Source of the DNA: BPGL01 sp035463115 | Lineage (GTDB): Bacteria; Actinomycetota; UBA4738; HRBIN12 | Reading direction: 5' to 3' | Assembly: GCA_035463115.1 (NCBI GenBank) | Contig: DATHTO010000020.1 | Location: 1-64,000 of the forward strand | Length of the DNA stretch: 64,000 bases | Shown here: positions 33,626 to 41,864 of the stretch, piece by piece | Layout: every line of letters begins with the position of its first letter | Numbering within the stretch: position 1 is the first letter of the stretch | Translations under genes and position numbers: made by a program | The notes under the pieces: generated by a model | What the model was told of the DNA's origin: nothing | What the model saw: the letters and a program-made list of their open reading frames with translations, nothing else | Database searches by the model: none

Positions 33626-34071
33626 GGCGTCTCCCCTCGTTCGATGCGGGCGATCTGCTCGATCCGTCGCTCGTGGCGTCCGCCGTCGAAGGGCGTCGCG
33701 ACCCACTCGCGGACGATGTCCTTGGCGTAGGCCGGCGCGACGACGCGTGCGCCCATGCTCAGGACGTTCGCGTCGTTGTGCGCACGCGCCATGCGCGCCA
33801 TCCACAGGTCGTGACAGAGCGCTGCGCGGATCCCGTCGACCTTGTTCGCGGCGATCTGCTCGCCCTGTCCGGAGCCGCCGAGCACGATGCCGCGATCGGC
33901 CTCGCCTCCGACGACCGCGTCGGCGACGGCGAGGCAGTAGATCGGGTAGTCGACCGGTTCCTCCGAATCCGCGCCGACGTCGAGCACCTCGTGGCCCTCG
34001 TCCTCGAGGAACGCGCGGAGCTCCTTCTTCAGCGCGAAGCCCGCGTGGTCCGAACCGATCGCGACGCGCAC
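33622..34071 (-). CDS. rpiB: ribose-5-phosphate isomerase B
   Basis: 149 residues. Converts ribose 5-phosphate and ribulose 5-phosphate in the pentose phosphate pathway. GSDHAGFALK near the N-terminus and GGSGQGEQIAANKVDGIRAAL (in pieces) are diagnostic. The E. coli catalytic Cys is absent; the base is Glu71 in GQGEQ, as in mycobacterial RpiB. His/Arg phosphate ligands are present in the HDLWMARMARAHND segment. It overlaps glyA by 4 bp and directly follows the phosphatase gene. Confidence 0.94.
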   Translation of the reverse strand: MRVAIGSDHAGFALKKELRAFLEDEGHEVLDVGADSEEPVDYPIYCLAVADAVVGGEADRGIVLGGSGQGEQIAANKVDGIRAALCHDLWMARMARAHNDANVLSMGARVVAPAYAKDIVREWVATPFDGGRHERRIEQIARIERGETP

Positions 34072-34656
34072 TCAGGCCTCCTCGCGCTGGGCCGGCACCG
34101 GCACGGGTCCGGCGAGCCCCTCGGCCAGCCGCTCGGTCCACTCGTCGAGCTCCCACGCGATCGCGCGGTAGCTGTCGAGCGGCATCCCGAGGGGATCCGC
34201 GACGTCGTCGTCGAGCGGGTTGCCCGTGAAGCCCTCGCGGCGGCGGGCGGCGGCGGCGGCCACGCGGGTCGCGAGGTCGGGCGCGGCCGTCGGAGGCGCC
34301 ATCGACTCCACGAGCCGGACGAGCTCCTTGAGCGTGAACACCCGATCGGCCACCTCGGGCATCCAGGCCGTGATCGCGTCGCGGTGTTCCGAGGCCATCG
34401 TGACGATCAGGTCCGCGGCGTCGACGTGGCTCGCCTCCAGCCGTCGAGCCACGTGGCGTTCGATCTCGACGCCGCGCTCGCGCGCCGCCTCGACCGACTC
34501 GGGCATCGCCGCGGACCCCTCCCAACCCGCGGTCCCCGCGGAGCTGACGTCGGGGGCATCGCTCCCCAACCGGCGGGCGAGCGCGGCGCGCAGGAGGCCT
34601 TCGGCGATCGGGGAACGACAGATGTTCCCGGTGCACACGACGAGGATCGAGGTCAT
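34072..34656 (-). CDS. low-molecular-weight protein-tyrosine-phosphatase family protein
   Basis: 194 residues. The phosphatase loop C-x5-R is CTGNICRSP with Cys8 and Arg14 near the N-terminus, and the general acid Asp lies in the DPLGMPLDSYRAIAWELDEW segment near the C-terminus. It is about 40 residues longer than the classical enzyme because of an insert before the DPLG motif. Dephosphorylation of tyrosine or arginine on proteins is the family role; arsenate reductase activity is less likely since the arsenate-type cysteine pair is not evident. It overlaps tsaC by 4 bp. Its presence between tsaC and rpiB matches Firmicutes-like gene order. Confidence 0.86.
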   Translation of the reverse strand: MTSILVVCTGNICRSPIAEGLLRAALARRLGSDAPDVSSAGTAGWEGSAAMPESVEAARERGVEIERHVARRLEASHVDAADLIVTMASEHRDAITAWMPEVADRVFTLKELVRLVESMAPPTAAPDLATRVAAAAARRREGFTGNPLDDDVADPLGMPLDSYRAIAWELDEWTERLAEGLAGPVPVPAQREEA

Positions 34657-35288
34657 CGGAGAGGGCCGGAGTCTAGCAGTGGGTCTCCTCCGTCCATGAA
34701 CCGGCGCACGGCCTCCGCCGACACCGTCCCCTCGCGCAGGAGACGGGCCGGCGATGTCGTCAGATCGACCACGGACGAGGCGACACCTATCAGCGCCTCG
34801 TCGGAACACAGGTAGACGTCGACGTCGGCGCCGAACGTGGCCACGAGCTCGTCACACGTGCGGCCGGGGTCCTCGCCGGTCCGGTTCGCGCTCGTGACGG
34901 CGAGCGGCCCGGTGCGGCGGAGGAGCTCCAACGCGAGCGGCTCGTCCGGTACGCGGATCCCGACGGTGTCCCGTCGGTCGCCGAGGTCCCAGCCGCGGCT
35001 GCGGTCGGTCCTCGGCACGATCAGGGTGACCGGGCCCGGCCACCACGTCGCGGCGGCGCGCTCGGCGGTCGCGTCGAGGGCCCCCACCAGCCGCGCGGTC
35101 GCCACGTCGGCGACGAGGATCGGGAGCGTCAGCGAACGCGGGCGCCGCTTCGCGCCGAACAACCGGTCGGTCGCTCCCGGCAGGTCCGGGCGCGCCGCGA
35201 TCCCGTACACCGTGTCGGTGGGGAACGCCACGAGCGCGCCGCGCGCCAGCGCGTCGACCGCGTCGTCGACCGGCGTGCGACCCGTCAC
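34653..35288 (-). CDS. tsaC: L-threonylcarbamoyladenylate synthase (TsaC/Sua5/YrdC)
   Basis: 211 residues. Makes threonylcarbamoyl-AMP, the donor for t6A37 of ANN-decoding tRNAs. YrdC motifs: GALVAFPTDTVYGIAA, FGAKRRPRSLTLPILV (the KR..SxxP site), WWPGPVTLIVP, DTVGIRVPDEP and GPLAVTSANRTGE. There is no C-terminal Sua5 domain. I chose GTG 35288, which overlaps the prmC stop (GTGA) as most junctions here do; GTG 35294 would add two residues. Confidence 0.93.
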   Translation of the reverse strand: MTGRTPVDDAVDALARGALVAFPTDTVYGIAARPDLPGATDRLFGAKRRPRSLTLPILVADVATARLVGALDATAERAAATWWPGPVTLIVPRTDRSRGWDLGDRRDTVGIRVPDEPLALELLRRTGPLAVTSANRTGEDPGRTCDELVATFGADVDVYLCSDEALIGVASSVVDLTTSPARLLREGTVSAEAVRRFMDGGDPLLDSGPLR

Positions 35289-36124
35289 GGCCACCGGCCC
35301 GCGACGACGCGCTCCCGTCCCGCGAGGTCGCGCTGGATCGTCACGTCGCGGAACCCGGCGCGGGCGGCGGCGTCGGCCACGTCGCCGGCGATCCGGACGT
35401 CGACCTCGACGGCGACGCCGCCGCCGGCCCGGAGCCAGGCCGCGGCCGCCCCGAACAGGCGCTCGTACCCCGCGAGGTCACCGAACAGGGCGAGCGCCGG
35501 ATCGGCGAGCACCTCCCTCGACAGCTGGTCGGCCCACGACGGATCGAGGTACGGAGGGTTGCTGACGACGAGGGCCACCTCGCCGCGGACGTCGGTGTCC
35601 AGCGGCGACAGGAGGTCCCCCTCGCGCACGTCGACGGACAGGCCCAGGCGCGCGGCGTTCGCGCGAGCGAGCGTCACCGCCTCGCGTGACACGTCGGTCG
35701 CGATCACGCGGGCGGCCGGACGCTCGTCGGCGATCGCGAGGGCGACCGCTCCGGTCCCCGTGCCGACGTCGACGACGATCGGAGCCTCGGAGGGATCGGC
35801 GTCGAGGACGGCGAGCGCGACGTCGACGAGCGACTCCGTCTCGGGACGCGGCACGAACACACCCGGCACCACCTCGAGCACGAGCCGCCGGAACCCCGTC
35901 TCGCCCGTGAGGTGCTGGGTCGGCGCTCCCGCACAGCGGCGACACAGCAGGCGCCCGTACGTCCGCGCCTCGGCCGACGAGAGGCCGGCCGCGCGGGCGT
36001 AGATCCCGGCACGATCGGTGTCGAGCACCGACATCATCAGCTGCTCGGCGGCGACCACCGGGCTGTCGACGTCGTGCCGCGCGAGGTACTCGGCGCCGCG
36101 ACGGACGACCTCGGCCGGCCGCAT
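35285..36124 (-). CDS. prmC: peptide chain release factor N5-glutamine methyltransferase PrmC
   Basis: 279 residues. Methylates the glutamine of the GGQ motif in release factors. N-terminal helical recognition domain (about 1-75, with QHLTGETGFRRL at its end), SAM-binding VDVGTGTGAVALAIA (about 115-129) and the catalytic NPPY (Asn189). The substrate gene prfA is directly upstream; start ATG 36124 shares a base with the prfA stop (TGATG), so enzyme and target are made together. Confidence 0.95.
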   Translation of the reverse strand: MRPAEVVRRGAEYLARHDVDSPVVAAEQLMMSVLDTDRAGIYARAAGLSSAEARTYGRLLCRRCAGAPTQHLTGETGFRRLVLEVVPGVFVPRPETESLVDVALAVLDADPSEAPIVVDVGTGTGAVALAIADERPAARVIATDVSREAVTLARANAARLGLSVDVREGDLLSPLDTDVRGEVALVVSNPPYLDPSWADQLSREVLADPALALFGDLAGYERLFGAAAAWLRAGGGVAVEVDVRIAGDVADAAARAGFRDVTIQRDLAGRERVVAGRWP

Positions 36125-37224
36125 CAGCCCTCCTGCGCCCCGAGCTGCGCCGTGCGTTCGGCGGCGAGCAACCGGTCGACGAGACCGTCGAGCTCCTCGC
36201 CGCCGGCGAGCACGTCGGCGAGCTGGTGCGAGGTGTGCTTGATCCGATGGTCCGTGACGCGACCCTCGGGGAAGTTGTACGTGCGGATCTTCTCGGCTCG
36301 CTCGCCCGTTCCGAGCTGGGCCTTCCGCGCGGCGGCCTCCTTGGCGCGCGCCTCGTCCTGCGCGATCTGGAACAGCCGGGCGCGGAGGTACCGCATCGCC
36401 TTCTCTCGGTTCTGCAGCTGGGACCGCTCTTCCTGCACCTCGACCTTGATCCCGGTCGGCCGGTGCACGATCCGTACCGCGGAATCGGTCGTGTTCACCG
36501 ATTGTCCTCCCGGACCGCTCGAGCGGTAGACGTCGATCTGGAGATCCTCGGCTCGGAGATCGACCTCGACCTCCTCCGCCTCGGGCATCACCGCGACCGT
36601 CGCGGTCGACGTGTGGATCCGCCCCTGCGACTCGGTGGTCGGCACGCGCTGTACGCGGTGGACGCCCGCCTCGTGCTTCAGCCGTCCGAACGCATCTCTG
36701 CCACGGACCTCGACGCTGATCTCCTTGAACCCGCCGAGCTCCGACGGCGACGTGGCGAGGATTTCCGTCTTCCATCGATGCCGTTCGGCCAGGCGTCGGT
36801 ACATCTCGAACAGGTCGCCGGCCCAGAGGGCGGCTTCCTCGCCACCGGTCCCCGCCCGGATCTCGACGATCACGTCCTTGCCCTCGTTCGGATCCTTCGG
36901 CACGAGCGCGAGCTCGATCTCGGCGCGGAGCGCGGCCGCTCGCTCTCCTTGTCGGGTGGCCTCGTCGCCGAAGTAGGCCGACATCTCCGCGTCGGGCTCG
37001 ACGCCGGCGAGCTCGCGGGCCTCCGCGGCGGCGCGCGTGGCCTCACGGAACGCCCGGAACGGCGTGACCACCGCCTCGAGCTCGGCGAACCGCCTGCCGA
37101 GATCGCGCAGCCTGTCGGGGTCGCCGGCGACGTCGGGGCTCGCCATCTCGGCCGCGACGGCCTCGTACGCAGCCTCGAGCTCCTCGAGACGGCGATCGAG
37201 ATCGGGCACGGAAGCGTCGGTCAT
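36124..37224 (-). CDS. prfA: peptide chain release factor 1
   Basis: 366 residues. Recognises UAA and UAG. The stop-codon recognition region is VPTTESQGRIHTSTATVAVMPE (in pieces, PxT form of RF1), and GGQ is at 239-241 (SGPGGQSVNTTDSAVRI). The TDHRI sequence (RVTDHRIKHT) is also RF1-like. It is the first gene of a tight run prfA-prmC-tsaC-phosphatase-rpiB-glyA. CACAAT 6 nt before the ATG is a possible -10 box. Confidence 0.97.
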   Translation of the reverse strand: MTDASVPDLDRRLEELEAAYEAVAAEMASPDVAGDPDRLRDLGRRFAELEAVVTPFRAFREATRAAAEARELAGVEPDAEMSAYFGDEATRQGERAAALRAEIELALVPKDPNEGKDVIVEIRAGTGGEEAALWAGDLFEMYRRLAERHRWKTEILATSPSELGGFKEISVEVRGRDAFGRLKHEAGVHRVQRVPTTESQGRIHTSTATVAVMPEAEEVEVDLRAEDLQIDVYRSSGPGGQSVNTTDSAVRIVHRPTGIKVEVQEERSQLQNREKAMRYLRARLFQIAQDEARAKEAAARKAQLGTGERAEKIRTYNFPEGRVTDHRIKHTSHQLADVLAGGEELDGLVDRLLAAERTAQLGAQEG

Positions 37225-37278
37225 CCGTGGATTGTGGCAGCGCGCGCGACCGCGTCGCGGCGTTCGGATCCCTCACGA

Positions 37279-37298
37279 TCGCGCGGCGGGCCGCGCGA
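37279..37298 (-). terminator. hairpin between divIVA and prfA
   Basis: TCGCGCGGC (37279-37287) and GCCGCGCGA (37290-37298) are perfect 9-bp arms around 2 nt, 9 nt downstream of the divIVA stop. It would separate divIVA from prfA transcription. A T-run is missing. 37225-37278 shows nothing else beyond the possible prfA -10. Confidence 0.45.
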
Positions 37299-37307
37299 CG
37301 GGCCGGT

Positions 37308-38117
37308 TCAGTCCCGCGAGCGACCCTCGTCGTCGACGTCGAGGTCGATCGAGGCCAGATCCGGGATGTCGACCTGCTCGCTCGGCGACGGCGAGACCCA
37401 GAGGTCTTCGTAGCGCGGATCGACGGGCGCCTCGTCTCGCGCCGACGCCACGGACGTGGCGAACGCCGGGGCGGACGGCGCGGGATCAGCTGCCGACGTC
37501 GGTGCCGCGCCCGACGAGGACGTCGTGTCGGCGTCCCCCATCTCGGCCTCGAGCTCGTGCGCGACGGCGAGGAGTCGCGTGCGCATCTGATGCATCTGGT
37601 CGACGAGCGAATCGCGGCGCTGTGACAGGCTCGACAGGAGCCGGTCGGCCTCTTCGCGCGCGCGCACGAGCGCTTCGCTGCCCTGCTGCCGCGCCTCCTC
37701 GGCGCGTGCCTGCGCGTCGACGCGGATCCGGTCTGCCTCGGACCGCGCCTGCTCCATGAGCCTCGTCGCCTCGGCCCGCGCGTCCGACAGGATCCGCTCG
37801 GCCTCCTTGTCGGCGGTCGCGATCAGCGAGGAGAAGCGCTTCGCGAGCGCGTCGTAGGCGTCGTCGGACCCGTGCTGCGTCGTCGCCGTCTCGGTGGCGG
37901 CGTCGGCGGTGGACGCCCCGCCCACGGCGGCCTCGTCGATCTTGGCCCGTCCGAGCTTGGCGTCTCGAACCTCGCGCTCGAGCGTCTCGACCTGGGTGGC
38001 GACCTGGTGCAGGTAGTCACGCACCTGATCGGGGTCGTAGCCCCGGCGGATCGTCGCGAACTCGCGGCGACGGATCTGCTCGGCGCTCGGCAACAGCGGC
38101 AGGTCGAGGTCGGTCAT
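37308..38117 (-). CDS. DivIVA-domain protein
   Basis: 269 residues. The N-terminal DivIVA lipid-binding/crossed region contains IRRREFATIRRGYDPDQVRDYLHQVATQVETLE (residues 15-47, in pieces), then a linker and a long coiled coil (about 88-190) rich in Glu, Arg and Ala. The C-terminal 70 residues are Pro/Ala/Asp-rich and probably disordered. DivIVA/Wag31-type proteins mark negatively curved membrane and organise polar growth or septation; this one could equally be a SepIVA-like or ATPase-stalk-like coiled coil. The location between DUF1385 and prfA, away from the mur/fts cluster, is unusual. Confidence 0.8.
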   Translation of the reverse strand: MTDLDLPLLPSAEQIRRREFATIRRGYDPDQVRDYLHQVATQVETLEREVRDAKLGRAKIDEAAVGGASTADAATETATTQHGSDDAYDALAKRFSSLIATADKEAERILSDARAEATRLMEQARSEADRIRVDAQARAEEARQQGSEALVRAREEADRLLSSLSQRRDSLVDQMHQMRTRLLAVAHELEAEMGDADTTSSSGAAPTSAADPAPSAPAFATSVASARDEAPVDPRYEDLWVSPSPSEQVDIPDLASIDLDVDDEGRSRD

Positions 38118-38194
38118 GGGGAGTCCTCCCTGGGGAACGTTGAGGTCGACATCATCCGCATCCTGCCACGCGGATGCAACGACCGATCCGGTCT

Positions 38195-39256
38195 TCAGCC
38201 GGTCGGCGGCCCCGGCGCCCCGGCCGACGGCTCCGTCGATGGCTCCACCGGACCGGCGGGCGGACCGCCGTCCGGCACGGGACCGACGGGCGTACCCCCG
38301 TCCAGCACGGGACCGACGGGCGGACCCCGGTCCTCCACGGTCTGGGCGGCATCGGGCCCCGGCACGGACGGCGTCGCGGCCTCCGCCTCACGGCGCAGGA
38401 CCTCCTCGAACGACGCGATCGCGATCTCGATCTGATCGTCGTCTGGCTGCTGGGTCGTGATCTTCTGCAGCCAGATGCCGGGGGCCATCAGGGCACGCAT
38501 CACGAGCGAATCCGGGAACCGGGCGCCGAGGCGGAGCGCCTCGTACGCGATCGCCGCGATGAGCGGGATCGCGACGATCCTCGACCCCAGACGCCACAGC
38601 AGGCCCGGCGTCCCGAACAAGGTGAACACGAAGATCGTGATGACCATCACGATGATGAGGAAGTTCGTGCCGCACCGGACGTGTTCCTTCGGGAACCGAT
38701 CGACGCTGCGCGGCTCGAGCGGCTCGTCGTGCTCGTAGGCGGCGATCGTCTTGTGCTCGGCGCCGTGGTACTCGAAGACGCGATGGATGTCCTTCGTCCG
38801 TCCGATGATCCACAGGTAGCCGACGAACAGCATCACGCGGAAGATGCCTTCGAGGACGTTCACCCAGATGCCGCCGCCGACGGCCCCCTCGAACCACGTG
38901 AACAGCGTCGTCGGCCCGAGGATGAAGATCCCGACGAACAGCACCGCCGCGATCGTGAGCGAGACGGTCACCTGGCGGTTCGAGAGCTGCTCGTCCTCGT
39001 CGAGCGACGCGTTCGCAGCGATCATGAGCGCCCGCACGCCGATCGCGAGGGACTGCCCGAGCACGATGATCCCGCGGAAGCCCGGCTTCCGCCAGATCGG
39101 ATGACGCTGCTGGACCGACCGGATCTCGTGGGACTCGAGATGGATGTCGCCGTCGGGCCTGCGGACGGCGACGGCCCAGTGGTCGGCTCCGCGCATCATC
39201 ACGCCCTCGACGACGGCCTGGCCGCCGTAGAGATGCGTGGCGGGCGTGTCGCCCAC
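38195..39256 (-). CDS. DUF1385 family membrane protein with Pro/Gly-rich repeat tail
   Basis: 353 residues. YGGQAVVEGVMMRG at the N-terminus and FEYHGAEHKTIAAYEH with PRCGTNF-like RCGTNFL are the DUF1385 signatures; four or five membrane helices follow between about residues 70 and 270. Function unknown. In Firmicutes and some actinobacterial classes the gene also lies between rpmE and prfA. The last 65 residues are a low-complexity tail encoded partly by a 30-bp tandem repeat (GPPVGPVLDGGTPVGPVPDGG type). It starts 6 nt after rpmE ends. Confidence 0.88.
   Translation of the reverse strand: MGDTPATHLYGGQAVVEGVMMRGADHWAVAVRRPDGDIHLESHEIRSVQQRHPIWRKPGFRGIIVLGQSLAIGVRALMIAANASLDEDEQLSNRQVTVSLTIAAVLFVGIFILGPTTLFTWFEGAVGGGIWVNVLEGIFRVMLFVGYLWIIGRTKDIHRVFEYHGAEHKTIAAYEHDEPLEPRSVDRFPKEHVRCGTNFLIIVMVITIFVFTLFGTPGLLWRLGSRIVAIPLIAAIAYEALRLGARFPDSLVMRALMAPGIWLQKITTQQPDDDQIEIAIASFEEVLRREAEAATPSVPGPDAAQTVEDRGPPVGPVLDGGTPVGPVPDGGPPAGPVEPSTEPSAGAPGPPTG
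38268..38327. repeat. 30-bp tandem repeat inside the DUF1385 gene
   Basis: Two copies, 38268-38297 and 38298-38327, differ at only a few positions (CCGTCC-G/A-GCACGGGACCGACGGGCG...). A degraded third copy lies on the 5' side. It encodes a ten-residue Pro/Gly/Asp repeat. Period divisible by three keeps the frame, so copy number may vary between strains. Confidence 0.65.
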
Positions 39257-39262
39257 GCTCGG

Positions 39263-39496
39263 CTAGCCCCGCTGCTTCGCGGCAGCCTGAGCGCGCTGCG
39301 ACTTCTCGTAGCGGCGCTGGAACCGCTCCACGCGGCCACCCGTGTCCACGAGCTTCTGCTTGCCGGTGTAGAAGGGGTGGCAGTTCGAGCAGATGTCTGA
39401 GCGGATCTCGCTCACGGTGGACCGTGTCTGGAACGTGTTGCCGCAGGAACAGTGGACGTTCGCGATCTGGTACTCGGGATGGATGCCTTGCTTCAT
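39263..39496 (-). CDS. rpmE: 50S ribosomal protein L31 (zinc-binding type)
   Basis: 77 residues. Four zinc cysteines, Cys16 and Cys18 (CSC), Cys36 and Cys39 (CSNC), define the C+ form. MKQGIHPEY and the HPFYTGKQK motif are standard. The C-terminus is a basic tail (RRYEKSQRAQAAAKQRG). It follows rho, as in other actinobacteria, with a strong hairpin between them; GAGGAGAC is the likely ribosome site. Confidence 0.97.
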   Translation of the reverse strand: MKQGIHPEYQIANVHCSCGNTFQTRSTVSEIRSDICSNCHPFYTGKQKLVDTGGRVERFQRRYEKSQRAQAAAKQRG

Positions 39497-39515
39497 CGGT
39501 CGTCGTCTCCTCGGC

Positions 39516-39547
39516 GGGTGTGGCCGCCAGGGTAGCGGCCTGCACCC
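39516..39547. promoter_or_regulatory. hairpin between rho and rpmE
   Basis: Arms GGGTG plus GGCCGC (39516-39527) and GCGGCC plus CACCC (39535-39547) give 11 pairs with a small internal loop and a 7-nt loop. It lies 27 nt after the rho stop and 20 nt before the rpmE ATG. It may reduce read-through from rho or act as a ribosomal-protein leader structure. Without a T-run its role is uncertain. Confidence 0.45.
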
Positions 39548-39573
39548 TTTCCAACGTCGCGGTATTCCGGTCC

Positions 39574-41178
39574 TTAGCTCCCGGCCGGCGCCTTCGCGAT
39601 CTCCTTCAGGAACTGCTCGTTCGACTTCGTCGACCGCAGCTTGTCGATCAACAGCTCGAGGGCCGCGCCGGGCTCGAGCGCGTGGAGCACGCGACGCAGC
39701 TTGATCACCAGCGCGAGCTCCTCGGGCGGCAGCAACAGCTCCTCCTTTCGCGTGCCCGACGCGTCGACGTTGATCGCCGGGAACAACCGCTTCTCGGAGA
39801 GCTGCCGATCGAGCCGGAGCTCCATGTTGCCGGTGCCCTTGAACTCCTCGAAGATCCCGTCGTCCATCCGCGAGCCCGTTTCGACCAGCGCGCTCGCGAT
39901 GATCGTCACGGAGCCGCCCTCCTCGATGTTCCGCGCTGCACCGAAGAACCGGCGCGGCGGGTACAGCGCGGAGGCGTCGATGCCGCCGGTGAGGATCTTG
40001 CCCGACGCCGGCATCCCGAGGTTGTACGCCCGCGCGAGCCGCGTGAGCGAGTCGAGGATGATCGCGACGTCTTGGCCCTGCTCCGCGAGGCGCTTCGCCC
40101 GCTCGAGCACGAGCTCGGTGACCTGGATGTGCTGGTCGGTCGGCTTGTCGAAGGTCGAGTACACGACCTCGGCGGCCGAGACCGTCCGCTGCCAGTCGGT
40201 GACCTCCTCGGGACGCTCGTCCACGAGCAGCACCATGACGTGGGTGTCGGGAGCCGACGCGATGATCCCGTTCGCGATCTGCTTCAAGATCGTGGTCTTG
40301 CCCGCCTTCGGAGGCGACACGACCATGCCGCGCTGACCCTTGCCGATCGGGGCGATCATGTCGATGATCCGCTCGCTCACGGCCGTCGCGCTCGTCTCGA
40401 GCCGGAACCGCTCGTCGGGGAACAACGGGGTCAGCTTGTCGAACTGCGGGCGGTTCTGGGCCTGCTCGGGGTCGACGCCGTTCACCCGGTCGACCGCGAG
40501 GAGCGCGGGGTACTTCTCGTTGTCGCGTGCGCGCCGCGCCTTGCCGCTCACGACGTCGCCCTTGCGGAGGGCGTGCTTGCGGATCTGACCGACCGAGACG
40601 TAGATGTCGTCGGGGCCGGGGAGGTAGCCGCTCGTGCGGAGGAACCCGTAGCCCTCCGGCAGCATGTCGAGGATGCCCTCCTGCGACGGCGCGTTCGCGA
40701 GCTCTTCGGCGATCTGCGCCTCCTCGCGCTGCCGCCGCTCGTCACGCTGACGCCGGCGCTCCTCGCGGGACGGACGGCGGCGCCGGCCTTCGCCGTCGCG
40801 GTCACCGCGGGCGTCAGGGCCGCGGTCGCCGCGGTCACGTCCGCCGTCACGGTCGCCGCGATCGCGTCCGTCACGGTCACCGCGGTCGGTGCGCTCGGGT
40901 CGGTCGGTTCGCGTGGCGGCACCTTCGCCGTTCGCGGCGGGTCGCGCGTCGGGTGGCGTCGTCGCCTCGGTCGCGGTGGTCGTTCCGCCGTTGCTCGCGT
41001 CGGCGTCGGCCGGCGCCGACGACGAGCCGTTGCCGCGCGCGGCGACGATCGCGTCGATCAGTCCGGCCTTCCGCAGCTTCGCCGCGCCTTCGACCCCGAG
41101 CGACTGGGCGATCGCTTGCAGCTCAGGAAGGAGCTTCGTGCCGAGGGACGCTCGGTCGGTGGTGATGTCCGTTGCCAT
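39574..41178 (-). CDS. rho: transcription termination factor Rho with Arg/Asp/Gly-rich insert
   Basis: 534 residues, about 115 more than E. coli Rho. The N-terminal helical part (about 10-45) is followed by a disordered insert with RGDRD/GDRDG-type repeats (about 90-140), then the RNA-binding OB fold with GILDMLPEGYGFLR and DDIYVSVGQIRK. The RecA-type motor has Walker A PPKAGKTT (Lys294), VDERPEEVTDW, the Q loop and LYPPRRFFGAARN. Such basic inserts in actinobacterial Rho widen RNA binding in GC-rich transcripts. It is probably the main terminator in this genome, since U-run hairpins are scarce. It lies 5 nt after the transaldolase gene. Confidence 0.97.
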   Translation of the reverse strand: MATDITTDRASLGTKLLPELQAIAQSLGVEGAAKLRKAGLIDAIVAARGNGSSSAPADADASNGGTTTATEATTPPDARPAANGEGAATRTDRPERTDRGDRDGRDRGDRDGGRDRGDRGPDARGDRDGEGRRRRPSREERRRQRDERRQREEAQIAEELANAPSQEGILDMLPEGYGFLRTSGYLPGPDDIYVSVGQIRKHALRKGDVVSGKARRARDNEKYPALLAVDRVNGVDPEQAQNRPQFDKLTPLFPDERFRLETSATAVSERIIDMIAPIGKGQRGMVVSPPKAGKTTILKQIANGIIASAPDTHVMVLLVDERPEEVTDWQRTVSAAEVVYSTFDKPTDQHIQVTELVLERAKRLAEQGQDVAIILDSLTRLARAYNLGMPASGKILTGGIDASALYPPRRFFGAARNIEEGGSVTIIASALVETGSRMDDGIFEEFKGTGNMELRLDRQLSEKRLFPAINVDASGTRKEELLLPPEELALVIKLRRVLHALEPGAALELLIDKLRSTKSNEQFLKEIAKAPAGS

Positions 41179-41183
41179 CTGGC

Positions 41184-41864
41184 CTATGCCTCTTTCTCGT
41201 GCTCGAGCCCACCGAGGAGCTCGTCCTGCAAGGTCGTCCAATCGGCTCGGAACCGCTCCAAGCCGAGGTCGGTGAGGGGATGCTTCACGAGCTGCGCGAA
41301 CACGTCGTGGGGCATCGTCGCGATGTCGGCGCCGGCGAGGGCCGCGTCGACGATGTGCATCGGGTGTCGGAGCGACGCGGCGAGCACGTTCGTGTCGTAC
41401 CCCTGGACCGCGTAGATGTCGGTGATCTGGCGGAGCGCGTGCATCCCGTCGCTCGCCGCGTCGTCGATGCGTCCGAGGAACGGCGACACGATGTACGCCC
41501 CGACCTCGGCCGCGAGGATCGCCTGCGCCGGCGAGAACACCAGCGTGACGTTGATCTTGATGCCGTCGTCCGTGAGCCGCTTGCCGGCCTCGAGGCCCGC
41601 CGGCGTCATCGGCACCTTCACGACCGCGTTCGTGCCGAGCTGGGCGAGCGTGACGCCCTGCTCGTACATCGGCCCCGCGTCCTCTTCGGTCGTCTCGAGG
41701 GAGACATCGCCGTCGACCTCGTCGAGGATCTGCCGCCAGACCTTCTCGGGCTCCTGGCGCTCCTTGCCGACCAAGCTGGGGTTCGTGGTCACGCCGCCGA
41801 GGACGCCCCAGCGGTTGATCTCGCGGATCTCATCGATGCTCGCGGTATCGAGGAACAGCTTCAT
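41184..41864 (-). CDS. tal: transaldolase / fructose-6-phosphate aldolase (TalC/FSA family)
   Basis: 226 residues, the short TalC/MipB form. MKLFLDTASIDEIREI and GGVTTNPSLV open the barrel, the Schiff-base lysine is Lys83 in NAVVKVPMT, and INVTLVFSPAQAILAA and VSPFLGRIDD follow. It exchanges a dihydroxyacetone group between sugar phosphates (pentose phosphate pathway) or cleaves fructose 6-phosphate; the two cannot be told apart here. The start ATG 41864 overlaps the 2-phosphoglycerate kinase stop (ATGA). Confidence 0.94.
   Translation of the reverse strand: MKLFLDTASIDEIREINRWGVLGGVTTNPSLVGKERQEPEKVWRQILDEVDGDVSLETTEEDAGPMYEQGVTLAQLGTNAVVKVPMTPAGLEAGKRLTDDGIKINVTLVFSPAQAILAAEVGAYIVSPFLGRIDDAASDGMHALRQITDIYAVQGYDTNVLAASLRHPMHIVDAALAGADIATMPHDVFAQLVKHPLTDLGLERFRADWTTLQDELLGGLEHEKEA

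Noticed and set aside
38158..38177. Terminator after DUF1385 (GCATCC/GGATGC)
   Set aside because: 6-bp arms with an 8-nt loop and no T-run.
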